From Amyloporia xantha (lineage: Eukaryota > Basidiomycota > Agaricomycetes > Polyporales > Adustoporiaceae): a stretch of 64,000 nt of DNA. A program made the position numbers and the translations under genes. The first letter of the stretch is position 1. Each line of letters opens with the position of its first letter. The notes below the pieces were generated by a model. It did not search any database and was not told the origin of the DNA. It was given only the letters and a program-made list of their open reading frames with translations. The stretch is taken from NCBI GenBank assembly GCA_036971615.1, contig JAYKKR010000038.1:186001-250000 (forward strand), read 5' to 3'. This document shows, one piece after another, positions 28,577 to 40,158 of the stretch.

Positions 28577-30403
28577 ATGCATCTTCTTCCTTTCTCACTT
28601 GCAGTCACATGTCTACTCTCCCTCGCCCCGGACGCTATTGCCGTTCCACATCCCTATGTCGTATCGACGCCTAGTAAATCTATCACACTTTCGCGCAAGG
28701 CTCCACAGCGGCGAAGCCCATCAGACTCAGACCTGGGTGCCTCCCTAAGGAGGCGCAAGTTGGCATTGGAGGCCAAGTATGGCATTGGGCATGCCAAGAA
28801 CCAGAAGCGAGCGAGTGGAATGAACCTGTGAGTAGACTTGGTTGACCCGTAGGCACCGTGTTGATGATCTATCATCATTTAGGATCACAAATGAAGATGC
28901 AGATTCTACGTGCGTTGTCTTGTTGCACATCAACTTTCTGTATTGATGATCCCCCAGATTCTTCGGCTCTCTTGCAGTCGGCACGCCTCCTGTTTCCTTC
29001 GATGTGATCTTGGATACTGGTTCATCGTATGTCAACCTGTTTTTCTCCATATGTATCGATACTCATACTCGTACTCATATTCTTTACTCTAGAGATCTAT
29101 GGCTCGCCTCACAATCCGCTAATGGTGCCGCCTCGAATATCCCCGCCGGGATCACCACGTTCGATCCTTCCTCCTCGTCTAGCTTCAAAAATCTGAACAA
29201 GACTTTCGAAATTACGTATGACTCGGGAGAAGCGGAAGGCACGCTCGGGCAGGACACCGTGCAGATGGCCGGCTTCAAGGTCGCCGCGCAGACGTTCGCC
29301 ACCGTAGACCAGGTGTCGACCGGCGTGCTCAACTCGCCGCTCTCAGGCTTGATGGGCCTCGCGTGGCAGCAGATCGCGTCATCTGGCGCGACACCTTTCT
29401 GGGAGGCCCTCGCGGAGTCGAATGACACCCTCACGGACCCGCTCTTCTCGTTCCAGTTGACGCGGTACAATAACGACACCAAAGTGCAGGACCTGGAGCC
29501 TGGAGGAACGTTCACTCTCGGCGCGACCAACGCGAGCCTGTTCACTGGGGAAATCGATTACCAAGATATTCCGTCTGGTCAGATCGGGTACTGGCTGCAG
29601 GAGCTCAGTGGTTCGTTCAGCGCTGTTTCTTAGTTGCAATGCAATGCTGACAAATGGGATTACCACAGCCATGACTGTCCAGGGTAACTCTGTCACCCTG
29701 GAGTCTGGTTCCTCGTCTTACGCTGCTATCGACACTGGCACCACGCTCGTCGGCGGGCCTGCAAATGTCATCTCTGAGATTTATGCTCAGATCCCTGGTA
29801 GTCAGGCAGGCTCGGGTAACCTCGAAGGTTACTACACGTACCGTACGTCCTGTGGACACCCCTTGACCTTCTCGGCCTAACTGACCTGCTTTAACAGCAT
29901 GCTCAACGCAAGTCGAGGTGACGCTCAAGTTCGGCTCCAGCTCCATCGCATGGCCAATTTCTCCCGCCGATTTCGAGTTCACCACCGCTCCGAATGACGA
30001 CTCGACTTGTGTGGGTGCGTTCTTCGAGGTCGATAACTCGGGCACCACTGCACCCCCGTGGATCGTCGGCGACACGTTCCTCGTGAGTCTCTGTTTTCTT
30101 ACCTTTCCTATGTTCATGGTCTCAATGGTGTCTTGCACGCAGAAAAACGTCTACTCGGTGTTCCGCTACAACCCGGCCTCGGTTGGCTTTGCCCAGCTGT
30201 CTCCTACGGCACTCGCGATGAACGGCAAGGTCGCAGCCCCTCCCAGCCCCACGATCGGGTCCGCGGCAGCTGCAGTCAGCGCGACGAACGTCGACACCGG
30301 CACGAGCCCGCTCAGCAACGGCGCTGCCAGCGTTATCCCTGGTGCGAGCCTGACCCTGTTGAGCATGGCGGCGGCGGTGATCGCCGGCGCGTTGTTGTTC
30401 TGA
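28577..30403 (+). CDS. Secreted aspartic protease, pepsin family A1, with probable GPI anchor
   Basis: The ATG at 28577-28579 starts a signal peptide (HLLPFSLAVTCLLSLAPDA) and a basic propeptide. Both active-site motifs are present: VILDTGSS (exon ending at about 29028) and AIDTGTTLVGG (about 29725-29760). Between them lie TYDSGEAEGTLGQDTV (the flap region) and LSGLMGLAWQ. The C-terminal lobe includes WIVGDTFL and YSVFRYNPASVGFAQL. The protein ends in a Ser/Ala-rich stretch and the hydrophobic tail LLSMAAAVIAGALLF with no charged residues after it, which suggests GPI attachment at the surface. About seven exons are separated by short introns. A role in extracellular or cell-wall proteolysis is inferred. 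The catalytic residues are intact, so it should be active. Confidence 0.9.
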
Positions 30404-31639
30404 GAAGTTGGATAGGGTGTGAGGACGCTGTCGAGCTGCTTTCGTTCGTTTTTATGCAAGTGGGACGGCTTGAAATGGATGATATACGAACCGGACCGGA
30501 TAATTAGGATACGGTAGGGTGCGATGGACGTTTAGTGGGTTATGGACTTAATGCAGTTTAGTTATTCACTGTGTTATCGATGTCGTCTTATCGGCTTTGC
30601 TTGGACGTTGTAATATAGCATGATGCTCAGACGAATTCGCATTAGGAGCTTTCCGGCTCAGGAGCCCTCCACGGGGTTCTAACGTTCATGTGCCGGCGTG
30701 ATGTCCTATTACTGACTGGGTTCGCTGTTCACCGAGGTACCACACTGCAGTATCCTGCCATCGACTTGGCATGTATTGTATGAACGTATAGGGTTCGTCC
30801 GAGCGATCGCTGAGATATGATGTACTTTCTCCTCTCTTGGCATGTCAGGCCCGCCAGCCCTAACTCAGGGCGAGAATTTTGGTTCGCTCCTCCCCCTCTC
30901 GTCGGCTCGCTTAAGCCTGCAGACACTGGACGGGAACCTCAAGACCTGCCATATATGGGCTGCTGCCCACCGATTAGGAAAGTATTGCCATCAAAAGCGC
31001 CTCGATGTGTCACGTGCTGTCAGTATCTTCCCTACCAATTGTCTCGTCGACCCTGACCGGGATGCATTGCTAGAGCTGGGTTTAGTACGACTTGGGACCA
31101 CTTCGCTGCGTTGAGTACACCGTAATTTAATAAGGTGCCCCTATCTTGTTTGACTGCCCCAACGAAAGCTTGTCCTATCGCCGCATTCTCGCTTCTATTT
31201 TGAGCTTGTGGTGAAGTCCTGGTGTCGAAACAACTGTGCATATCCGAGGATTCCTATATTTTCGTCCGGTCCTTATTTTCTTGAATCACTCAACGGCGAC
31301 TCCAGGACAACGTCGGGTCCGAATGCCGACGCAGAAGATTGGGTCGCCAATAGTGGCCAATACATCAGCTTCCGCGCGGAAGCGACCGACTCGGCAATGC
31401 CAATGAATTATGACAGCATTCCCGGCCTACATCCGCAACATTTAACACGGAATCTCTGACCCTACCTTCCGAGCGGGATATCATCCTTCGGGACGTTAAC
31501 GTCAACCATGCATGTATATGTAGCCAGCGTGAACATGATTTTACCTTTTCGCGTCCACCCCCGCCCCCCACCCCCGGCTATTTTCTTCTCTCGCTAAATC
31601 GCTAAACTGGCTCCCAGGAAACACTAGATCTGTACAAAC
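30404..31639. other. 1.2 kb with no gene resolved
   Basis: This stretch holds the 3' flank of the protease gene and the promoter of the next gene. Small frames are present with no support. A C-rich run lies at 31558-31577. Confidence 0.45.
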
Positions 31640-33799
31640 ATGAGCGACGTCAGTGACATGGATATGTCTTTGGCGACATTCGAAACATCCGTTGGCGGAT
31701 TGTTACTGGCGGTGGTGTTCCAGGCAATGTTCGTAGACGAGAAATAACGCAGATATAATTTACGGGCCAAACTGATCATATTTGAGAACAGGACATACGG
31801 CGCTGCGACTACGCTGGTGTGGAACTACCTCAGACGATATTTGCGAGAATCACGATGGGTTTCTGCAGCGGTGCGTAGATCACCAGTCCGACTGCAATGA
31901 AGGAATGCTGATTTCATATTGGCCTTGCAGGTGATCGTTTCTTGGTACTTATTTTAGAGTTGATAGTGTGGAGCCAAAGCTCATCGGTCTTTTTTGCTGA
32001 ACGTTAGGATACTGTGCACACTTTGCTTAGTGGTCACGCTACATGCCATCTATTATTTCACTATCACCGTAGTCTCTGCTCCATCTGGACTGACAAAGAG
32101 CCCATGGTACGCATCATTTGTTATCCTCGTGCATGGGAATTTACGTCACACACTGTAGGAGCCTTTGTGTACGTGTTTGTAATCTAAAGTGCATTGCGTT
32201 TGGACTAATTGTTGCGCGCGCGAGCAGTTGTTAACCGCCGCAGTGGCAAGTAGTGCATTTCTCATGTGACCTCAGCTAATGCTCACCATTCCTTACTCTA
32301 GGGACTCGTGCTAGTATCCGTGCGATTGTAAGTACGCTTCATAAATTGTGTATATCATTTATTCTAATTCATGACTTTTAGCATATTTTTGAACCGGGTG
32401 CGAAGACGTATGTATTAGATCCACACATCGATGATACAAACGATCTATCGCTTACTCATGACTACACAGTATATCAAGCGAAAGGCGAACTTGGACCAGT
32501 TCTAGTGTTTCTCTTATGTCTTACAGTACGTCTGTCGTTAAAAGTCGGGAGTCAATAAGCTGACATATTCTCGCGAATTAGGCTCTGCTGTCTTTGGGCG
32601 ATTTCTGTGAGTCACTCGGATTAGCTTCCTTCTAAAGAGATGAAGCCTGATTTCTTTCGGTCAGCGGGAGGCGTAGGTACGTGTCTCTGGTATGCAGCCC
32701 CTAAACCAACGACACTCATCCACATTGATTCTCACCAGCTATCACCGTCAAACTGTATGTGTTGCAGGCTTCTGCATATGGTATAAACCGACTTATGGGC
32801 TCTCAGATTTTCGGACCCCAGCGGGGATTCGTTGGCAAACGTTCGGGTATGCCTTCATTTTCCATCTTCCCACCACACTCTGTTGAGCCATCATCACACA
32901 GGCGCTGTTTGAGGCCATGTTCGTCCTTGGTATCTTTGCGGATCTTTTCCTGGCAGGCATGCTATGTGTCTGCCTAAACAACTCGCGGACAGGATTGCGG
33001 AGGTGTGTTACATGGTATTTCATCACTCTCGTCGAACGTATGTTGATATACAACCAGAACGGATTCGGTGATCAATTTGCTGATTCTGTATACCATCAAC
33101 ACTGGTGTGTAATTTTAAACTTACCACCGCGACCTGATAAGATACTTACGGTGCAATTCTACGATTAGCGCTCTTCCCGACGTATGTAGATTTTATTTGT
33201 GCCGATGGATTTAACGTTACTGATGCACGCTATCATAGGGTTATAGGAATTGTTTGCCTCATCATCGTAAGTGAACCTCGAGCCAATGTGGAAGCCCCAT
33301 ACCTGACAGTCCCCATCTGTAGTTCTTTGCTAGTCCCCACACCCTTCTTTACGTCGCCTTCTATGTCCAAGTTGCAAACCGTGCGTAATTTTATAACGTT
33401 TTCTGATCGCATCACTTAAGAGGGCTTGGTTCGCAGTATACCTCATCTCCCTACTTGCATCGTACGGAACCTTTTTTCTTTTTCCTTTTCCGTGGACAAA
33501 TTTACAACTTGCTTTCGGACTTTAGTCTAGATCATCGCGAAGTCGTCCGTCGGCAAATGACGCAGCCACTTCCGCTCAACTTCGCCGCGTTCGACGGGTG
33601 TCAGTGCGCCTCTGGCGCTGAAGACTCTGTTGAGACGCGAGAGTCGCAAGATTTAGAAACAGGCTCTTGGCTTTCACTCCCGCGTTCATTTTCACCACAA
33701 ACAAACACGGTGGACCAGTGTCTTCATGAACACAAACTACGAGACTCGGTATGTCACGCCAAGAGGAGGCACTGTCCAACGCTGATGTATGTCTGGTGA
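31640..33799 (+). CDS. DUF6534-type multi-pass membrane protein with many micro-exons
   Basis: This is a mushroom-specific family of heptahelical membrane proteins of unknown function, perhaps receptor-like. The start is the ATG at 31640-31642 (MSDVSDMDMSLATFETS), followed by the first helix (GGLLLAVVFQAMTYGAATTL). Spliced exons give WILCTLCLVVTLHAIYYF, LLTAAGLVLVSVRFIFLNRV and ELGPVLVFLLCLTALLSLG. Next come FVLGIFADLFLAGMLCVCL and then the family block RTGLRR-TDSVINLLILYTINTG. The last helices are VIGIVCLII and SPHTLLYVAFYVQVANR, followed by LLASLDHREVVRR and a hydrophilic tail ending at 33799. There are more than a dozen exons, three of them only 14, 10 and 15 bases (31931-31944, 32159-32168, 32228-32242). 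The family name is from recall of the TDSVIN..YTINTG pattern. The exact model between 32650 and 32900 is uncertain. Confidence 0.72.
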
Positions 33800-34195
33800 T
33801 AGATGATTCTGTCACAATCCGAGAAAGGCGAGGTCGGATTGAACACGCAACATACCGAGGTGGATCTATCAGTGCGTCATGGTTGCGCTGAGTTTTTCAG
33901 ATAGTGCTGAGCATTTTACCTTCCTAGGACGCTGAGAGGTATAATTCAGAAACTCCTGAAAGCGAGGTTTGCTTAGATAGCGTGATTGCGTTATGATATT
34001 TGGGGGACTTGTAACGAAACGAAGCAGAAAGCAATAACATTGTATAAATAATAACATCATTAGCATCTGGAGATTGTCCCATTCAGTCAACATCTCTGTG
34101 CACGATAGTGGTAGTGCATATTTGCACTGCGAGTGCACTCCGACAGGCCGCACAGACGCACTCGCAGAGTCCTGTAGAAAGAGGAACCAAAATTT
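33800..34195. other. Convergent 3' flanks
   Basis: About 400 bases lie between two converging genes. It is partly AT-rich, and I see no feature in it. Confidence 0.5.
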
Positions 34196-35894
34196 TCACT
34201 GATCTTCCGACTCGAGCGGCAGATCGCACAGCGTTGACGGGAGCGACCCTAGTGTCAACTCCCTGAACACCTCCCAGATCGCAGACCCGTACTTGAAATA
34301 GAACCAACCGAACGCAGCACCGCTTAGATGTGCCCAATGGTTGAACAACCTGTATGCGCAACTGTCAATATCAGAAACAACCAGACACGATAAACACGAC
34401 TGACGTCCACCCGCGGACGACGCCCAGCACGTCGAAGACAAGTAGGGCGCTCAGGCCGTACGAAATAGGGATCGGGAACGTGGGCGGGATTTTCATGGCG
34501 AGCTCCGTGTCGGGGTATGCCAGTGCGACCACTGTGTATACGCTGTAGACGACGCCCGATGCGCCGAGGGTGAATGGGATTGCAGCGGAGTCGGAACGTT
34601 CTTTTGCGGCTGCGGTGGACATGCGCCGGAAGCTTGCGAAGTAGCTTCCTTTCGGCGTTGATGCCGCCGAGGTGACAGCGGGAGGGGGAGTCGCTGCCGC
34701 AGATCTGAGGCGAGAGACTAGGCGGGGGAAGGTGATGCGGGTAGCCGCGACGTGTGAGACGAGGTTGGAAAAGAGGCCAGCTGGCGAGGCGATATCAAGG
34801 AACAGTCGATTCGGGCTCGGAACGAGGAGAAGAGAAGGCAAAAAGCGCACCGGAGACGAAGAACGCGAGGAAGTGCCATTTGGGTGTCGCCTCGCGTAAG
34901 TTATCCGGGTCTTGGCCGTGCTTCTCGAAGAAGTGCTGCGCAGCAGCGGAGCCTGGGCGAATAGATCAACATGAAGGACCGAAGAGTAATGGACTAAACC
35001 GTACCGAAAGCAGCCAGGCCTAATGAGTTCAGCCAGACATGGATGAAGCGCCTATGACTGCACGAAACGGTTCAGCGACGCTATGGAGAACACGGCGAGA
35101 GCAGACTCGCCTGAAAAGACTCGTCAACATCGTGTATGACAATCCGGACAACGGGTTGTGCGCGAAGCGTGCCTGCATGAGCGGCTTCGTCCGTGGAAAC
35201 TGCCATGCAAGGTACATGACACCATTCAGCAGCCCAATGGTCCAGCAGATCCGCCGGCCCTCTGTGGTGTCCAGTATGGGCTGTGCGACTTGAATATAGG
35301 TCCAGATCAGCATATTCTTGATGCTTATCGGCCATTCTTCTATGGCATCTTTCATGACTGATAGGTTGTCCTGCAGCGTCTGAAAAGCCGCACCGTTCTT
35401 AGCTCCAGCAGTCAGCAGTAAGAAACATCTCCAACACACCTTGCCCAGGGTGTAATACCTCGCCCGCCTCATCTCATCGTCCGTGGGTGGTCTGAACTTC
35501 CAGGCGGGTGAAGATGAAGACAACTTGTTCGACCACTCATACGTCTCTGTATTCGTCATTCTGGCCGCCACACAGAAGACGAAGAAAGACCCGAAGGCGA
35601 ACAACTACCCAGCATAGGTAAGGATTTCAGAGCCTGGACAACAAAGGATCGATAAATACTTACCAACACTTGGTTTTTCACCGATGGACTCCTCACTCGC
35701 TCAGTGAATGATGGCACCTCGCCTGTTCGTGCGAGCTGCTGCCGAAAGGAAGGCACGGAGGTGAACCATGGCAATTTATGAGTGCCAATCACGGTCGTTG
35801 GTGGGAAGCGGTGCAAGGGAGTGAAAGAAAACTGTCGAGCCGGTATTCGACATGATGGCAGCAGTCGCAACGACGAGCGTAAGTACCAAACCAT
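34196..35894 (-). CDS. Rhomboid intramembrane protease, mitochondrial PARL/Pcp1-like
   Basis: This is a serine protease that cleaves transmembrane segments. The mitochondrial members process inner-membrane proteins. The start ATG is at 35892-35894, and the N terminus (MVWYLRSSLRLLPSC, basic, no acidic residues) looks like a mitochondrial presequence. Conserved blocks in order are RRICWTIGLLNGVMYLAW, HNPLSGLSYTMLTSLF, VWLNSLGLAAFGSAAAQHFF and WHFLAFFVS. Next are GLFSNLVSHVAATRI and the catalytic serine in TLGASGVVYSVY, followed by a PDTELAMKIPPTFPIPI loop. The catalytic histidine lies in LFNHWAHLSGAAFGWFYFKYG. The stop is at 34196-34198. Several short introns are present. The Ser-His dyad is complete. 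Confidence 0.88.
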
Positions 35895-36102
35895 GTCTAG
35901 CCACAGGCGCGCGTCAATATCGAGTATACAATGCAGGCGTCACCATCTTTCACATCACATTCTCAACTCACAATATATTTGAGATTGAAAATCAGGATCC
36001 TTTCACTGAAATTAGAATCGTCACCCTTCATAAAGCTGATTCGACTTGAGTAAGTGAAGTCGAGAAATGATTATTAGTGGGAAAAACAAGTAGTCAGGCC
36101 AG

Positions 36103-37023
36103 TCAAACAGTAGCTTCCGCCTCAGGCTCGACCTTCCTGCTCTCCTGTATACGGTTTTTGGCCTGCTGGATCGCAAGCTCTCTCGCCGCCCGCCGCTCTG
36201 CAATGATACGCAGGATATTCCCCCTGTTCGCTGTAGCCCCCGTCCTCCACTTCCAATCCTTGCTACCCATCCTGCTCACGCGCAGGAGCTCTCGCTGCCT
36301 CTCCTCCTTGAAGTACTTAATCCTGAAGGTATTCTCCAGCCACTCCTGACGCTCCTCGCGCTCCTGCCGGCTCATGTCTTCGATCGCTTGCGGATAGTAG
36401 AACGGGTCGACAAGACCGACCACGGCACGCTTGTAGGTCTTGTGCGGCCTGCGCTGCGTCCACGAAAAGTTGGTCGGACTGCGTGTCACAGGCGAGAGGT
36501 AGTTGTCCGTCCGGATGTAGGTCGTCTTCACACCGTAGACGGCGAGCAGGTACGAGCGCACGTCCGTCTTCGTCACGGATTGCGGGATGCGGAACGTCGC
36601 CTCGTACGGGTTGTACGGCTGCCCTGGCGGTGTGTGGTTACGCACGAGCCGGAAGAGGATGTTCGGCAGGTAGATTTTCTGCCCGACGATCTGTGTCTCC
36701 TTCTGCCCGTCCTCGGTCACGGCCTCGCGCACACCGCGCACTCTGCTCCGACGCGTGTTCAGCCTGTCTAGCCACTCCTCCTCCGACACATTGTTCCCGT
36801 CCCCTTTCAGGAGGTTCCCCTTGGACAGATCGCGCTTGTACCGGGCAAGTTCGGTGGGTGTGAGTCCTTCCGGTGTGGCATCAGACTCGAAGGGTAGTTG
36901 CGGGTGCTTCGTCTTGCGAATTCGGAGACGACGAAGGCGTACGGCACGGGGAGTTGATGCTGTCCGTGCTACTGCAGCGGCCTCGGGAATGGTGGCATAG
37001 AGGCGGCGGAAGCAGTGCTGCAT
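36103..37023 (-). CDS. Mitochondrial large-subunit ribosomal protein uL23m
   Basis: This is a single-exon gene of 306-307 residues. The ATG at 37021-37023 (MQHCFRRLYATIPEAAAV) is the only in-frame ATG before the upstream stop. The N terminus is a typical mitochondrial targeting sequence. The uL23 core is QKIYLPNILFRLVRN, then YNPYEATFRIPQSVTKTDVR, SYLLAVYGVKTTYIRTDNY and the C-terminal extension rich in Arg and Glu that mitochondrial forms carry. It binds 23S-like rRNA near the exit tunnel. It is tandem with the rhomboid gene and divergent from the Dcr2-like gene, with 193 bases between start codons. The stop is at 36103-36105. Confidence 0.92.
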   Translation of the reverse strand: MQHCFRRLYATIPEAAAVARTASTPRAVRLRRLRIRKTKHPQLPFESDATPEGLTPTELARYKRDLSKGNLLKGDGNNVSEEEWLDRLNTRRSRVRGVREAVTEDGQKETQIVGQKIYLPNILFRLVRNHTPPGQPYNPYEATFRIPQSVTKTDVRSYLLAVYGVKTTYIRTDNYLSPVTRSPTNFSWTQRRPHKTYKRAVVGLVDPFYYPQAIEDMSRQEREERQEWLENTFRIKYFKEERQRELLRVSRMGSKDWKWRTGATANRGNILRIIAERRAARELAIQQAKNRIQESRKVEPEAEATV

Positions 37024-37216
37024 GTTCGCCAGCTGACGGCGAAGCGTAGAATTATTCGCGCGCAAGAAGTGAATGCCCGAAATGGCAACTCTATTTTGGC
37101 GTATTTGTTCTCAGTGGCGGCTGGGGCCTCACAGGCGTCCATAGGTCATACCAAGCCTCGTCCGCTCGTCCAACTGCAAGTCGCTATACTTTCAGCTGGA
37201 CCTCCAACCCTTCACC
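37024..37216. promoter_or_regulatory. Shared promoter of uL23m and the Dcr2-like gene
   Basis: Only 193 bases lie between divergent start codons, so both promoters must fall here. There is no clear TATA box. Confidence 0.5.
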
Positions 37217-40158
37217 ATGGCACTCTCTTTGTTTCGTTTCGGTCGCTTCCTTCGGTCTATATTCTCGCCTGCAGCGGTATTCATTGGCTTCTGCTGCATG
37301 CTCACCTTCGTTTTCGTCCTCTATCAGCCGAACGCAGGACCGGGAGCTAAACAGCGTGTAGGCTGGCAGGCCTGGGAGGTCGTCACCGACAGTGCGTCAG
37401 GCAGCACCGGTGACGCCAGTCCGACTGCCGGTACAGACATCAGCACAGGCACTGGTGTGCCCACCGCGGGGACGCCATCGCACTCCGAGGGCACAGACTG
37501 GTGGAATGTTACCGTATCGGACCCGCAGAAGGTGGATTCCGCCAGTCTGCCCCTGGACACTTGGGACCCGCTTCTGCCCCATGACACTGGCTGTGAGTCT
37601 ACATTTCTTGTCTCTACTTTCTGTGTGATTCTGGATAAGTATGTACGTGTATGACATGGCTCGGTGGCGCAATAGAAATGTCTTCCTGTGTTTTCCCTCT
37701 GAATGTGCCGCCGGGCGTCCAAACTCGGTTATGTGCAGCTTATCCAAATGGTGTGAACGCTTGCAGTGTCAGTGTCGAGAATCGGTGATTGCAATGTGTC
37801 CTAGCTGCGACAAGCTGCTCATAACTGAAGTGGACTTTCGTGAGACACTTCACAACAGGTTTCTGGCAATGCGCCTTGCAGTCGAGGAGCAATCTGAGCA
37901 TGTTAACTCCCGAATTGAAGAATCGCCTTTCATTGTGCAGGTTCCGTTCTGCATGCCCATTTCCCATGCTGGTCCTTGTAGCATATTTGTTCATCAATGC
38001 TCATCTGTATCATTGCAGTGTCCGAGATCGACATCCAACCATGCTTTGTCGACCCTTGGTATGCGGAGACGCTTGCCGGTGATATCTGTGCGCCCTCTAC
38101 TACCAAAGAGGACGACGCGTTCAAGGGAAAGTGGGTCCGTATCCCGCGTAACCTCAACTCCCAGGCAGGCTTCATGAGTCTTGTACGTCCCATATTTTCT
38201 GTACGCAAGTCTAAGCCTTGAATTGGAACATATCCCAGAACATCTACTATCGCCGCACCCGCCGACACGACATCCCGCTCGTGACGGACATGCGCATCCT
38301 TCCAGACCGCGAAACCCCTTCGCCCTTCAGCGCTGACTGGCATAAGGTCACGCACGCCGTGAGCCCGTCGGGCGCGAATCTCTACCTGTGGTACAAGACA
38401 GATAAGACACTCGCACAGATGACAGCGGCAGAGCGTCAAAATGACCTTGTGACGGAGATTGACATTCTCTTCGGCGATAATCAACCTTGGTATGGATTCC
38501 AGAAATTGGACAGGCCCGTGCTGGAAAGCAAATCACTCATCAGTCGCGAGAGCGTCTGGGTTACTTACCGCAAGGGCGTGCATGGTGCGTCGAAACATGC
38601 CTACTGGTGTAAACAGAATCGTTCTAACGGTGTCTTAGCACCACCGCAGGCCCCGCCCCTCCACTTCACGCGCGACGGCCGCTTCAAGATCATGCAGATC
38701 GCCGACCTGCACTTTTCCGTCTCAGACGGGACCTGCCGAGACACACCGCTCGCGCCCTGCTCCAATTCCGACAACATCACTTCCACGCTCCTCGGGCGCA
38801 TGCTGGACGCTGAGCGCCCCGACTTTGTCGTCTTCACCGGTGATCAGCTGAACGGCCAGGGCACCGCGTGGGATGCGCGCTCCGTGCTCGCCAAGTTCGC
38901 CCGTGCGGTGACGGAACGCGGGGTCCCGTGGGCAGCGGTGTTCGGGAACCACGACGACGAGGATGGGGACAGCAGGGAGGCCCAGATCAAGTATATGCAG
39001 GGGCTGCCGTATAGCCTTGTTCAGGCGGGCCCGAAGGATATACATGGTGTCGGAAACTACGTACTCAAAGTCAAGAGCGCTGATGCGTAAGTATGGGCCT
39101 CGGTCCGTTGATGCAAGCTGCTGATTTGTTAACTGTGCAGCTCCATGACGCACCTCTTGACCATGTACTTTTTGGATTCTGGATCGTACTCGAAAGGCTT
39201 CCTCAGCTGGTTCGGAGCATTCATTCCTACCGAATATGACTGGATCCATCAAGTGAGATCATTTTCGCGTGCCTCCTCTGCTGTGCTGACTTCTATTTCG
39301 TCTGCAGGATCAGATCGACTGGTTCTTGCAGGAATCATGTAAGTGATAGAGCTTTCCAGTGTCACTCATTTTCTGAAATTACATGCGTAGCCTCTATTGA
39401 CCCTATCGAGCGTCCATTCACTCCGGACAGCGCAAAAGACCTCGGGGACATGTGGAAGCGCCAAGCCGTCGACCAGGTGACGCCAGACACTAAACGGCTC
39501 GCGAAGCCCAACGCACTCATGTTCTTCCATATTCCTCTGTGCGTCCTTCCCTCCCTGTATCTCACCGGGCTGTTCTGATCTCGTCGTCCTCGATAGGGAG
39601 GAGAGCTACGCCGCCGCCGATATCGACCCTGTGACTTCGAAGCCGCTCGATGTCGGCCTGCACGACCTCGAAGGCCAGGGCTCGGCGAAGAAACAGGATG
39701 GCTTCTTCCACAAAGGTCTGCTGCAGGCGATGGAGAGTGACCATCGCGCAGGTGGTAACTCTAAGGAAGTGAAGGTCGTCTCCAACGGCCATTGCCATGG
39801 TCAGTCTCCTCTTCCCTTCGTGTCCTTTCATCGCCGCTGATCGTTGGTTTCTTGTCCAGTCACCGAGAACTGCCGACGCGTCAAGGGCGTGTGGCTGTGC
39901 TTCGGTGGTGGAGGGTGCGTCTCACATCTCGTTCCATCAACGCTTCGTCGTTTCACGTTTACTCACAAAAATCGTTTGTCGCGTAGGTCATACTCCGGCT
40001 ACGGCAAGATCGGCTTCGACCGTCGCGTCCGCATCTACGACGTCTCTGACTTTGGCGAGACGATCCGGACGTACAAACGCACGGAGCACGACGAGATCGT
40101 CGACGAGATGATCCTCGCGGGACCCGGTGCGCCAGCGCCGTTTGAGGGATTGCGGTAG
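37217..40158 (+). CDS. dcr2: Dcr2-like calcineurin-type metallophosphatase, membrane anchored
   Basis: The start ATG is at 37217-37219, and the N terminus has one transmembrane anchor (AAVFIGFCCMLTFVFVLY). A Thr/Ser/Gly-rich spacer follows. The first folded part includes SEIDIQPCFVDPWYAETLAG and WHKVTHAVSPSGANLYLW. The metallophosphoesterase domain has all metal motifs: KIMQIADLHF, FTGDQLNG, AVFGNHDDEDGD and VSNGHCH with VTENCRRVKGVWLCFGGG. The last exon is SYSGYGKIGFDRRVRIYDVS, with stop TAG at 40156-40158. About ten exons are seen. Yeast Dcr2 acts on Sic1 and Ire1; whether this protein does the same is inference. All active-site residues appear intact. Confidence 0.88.
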
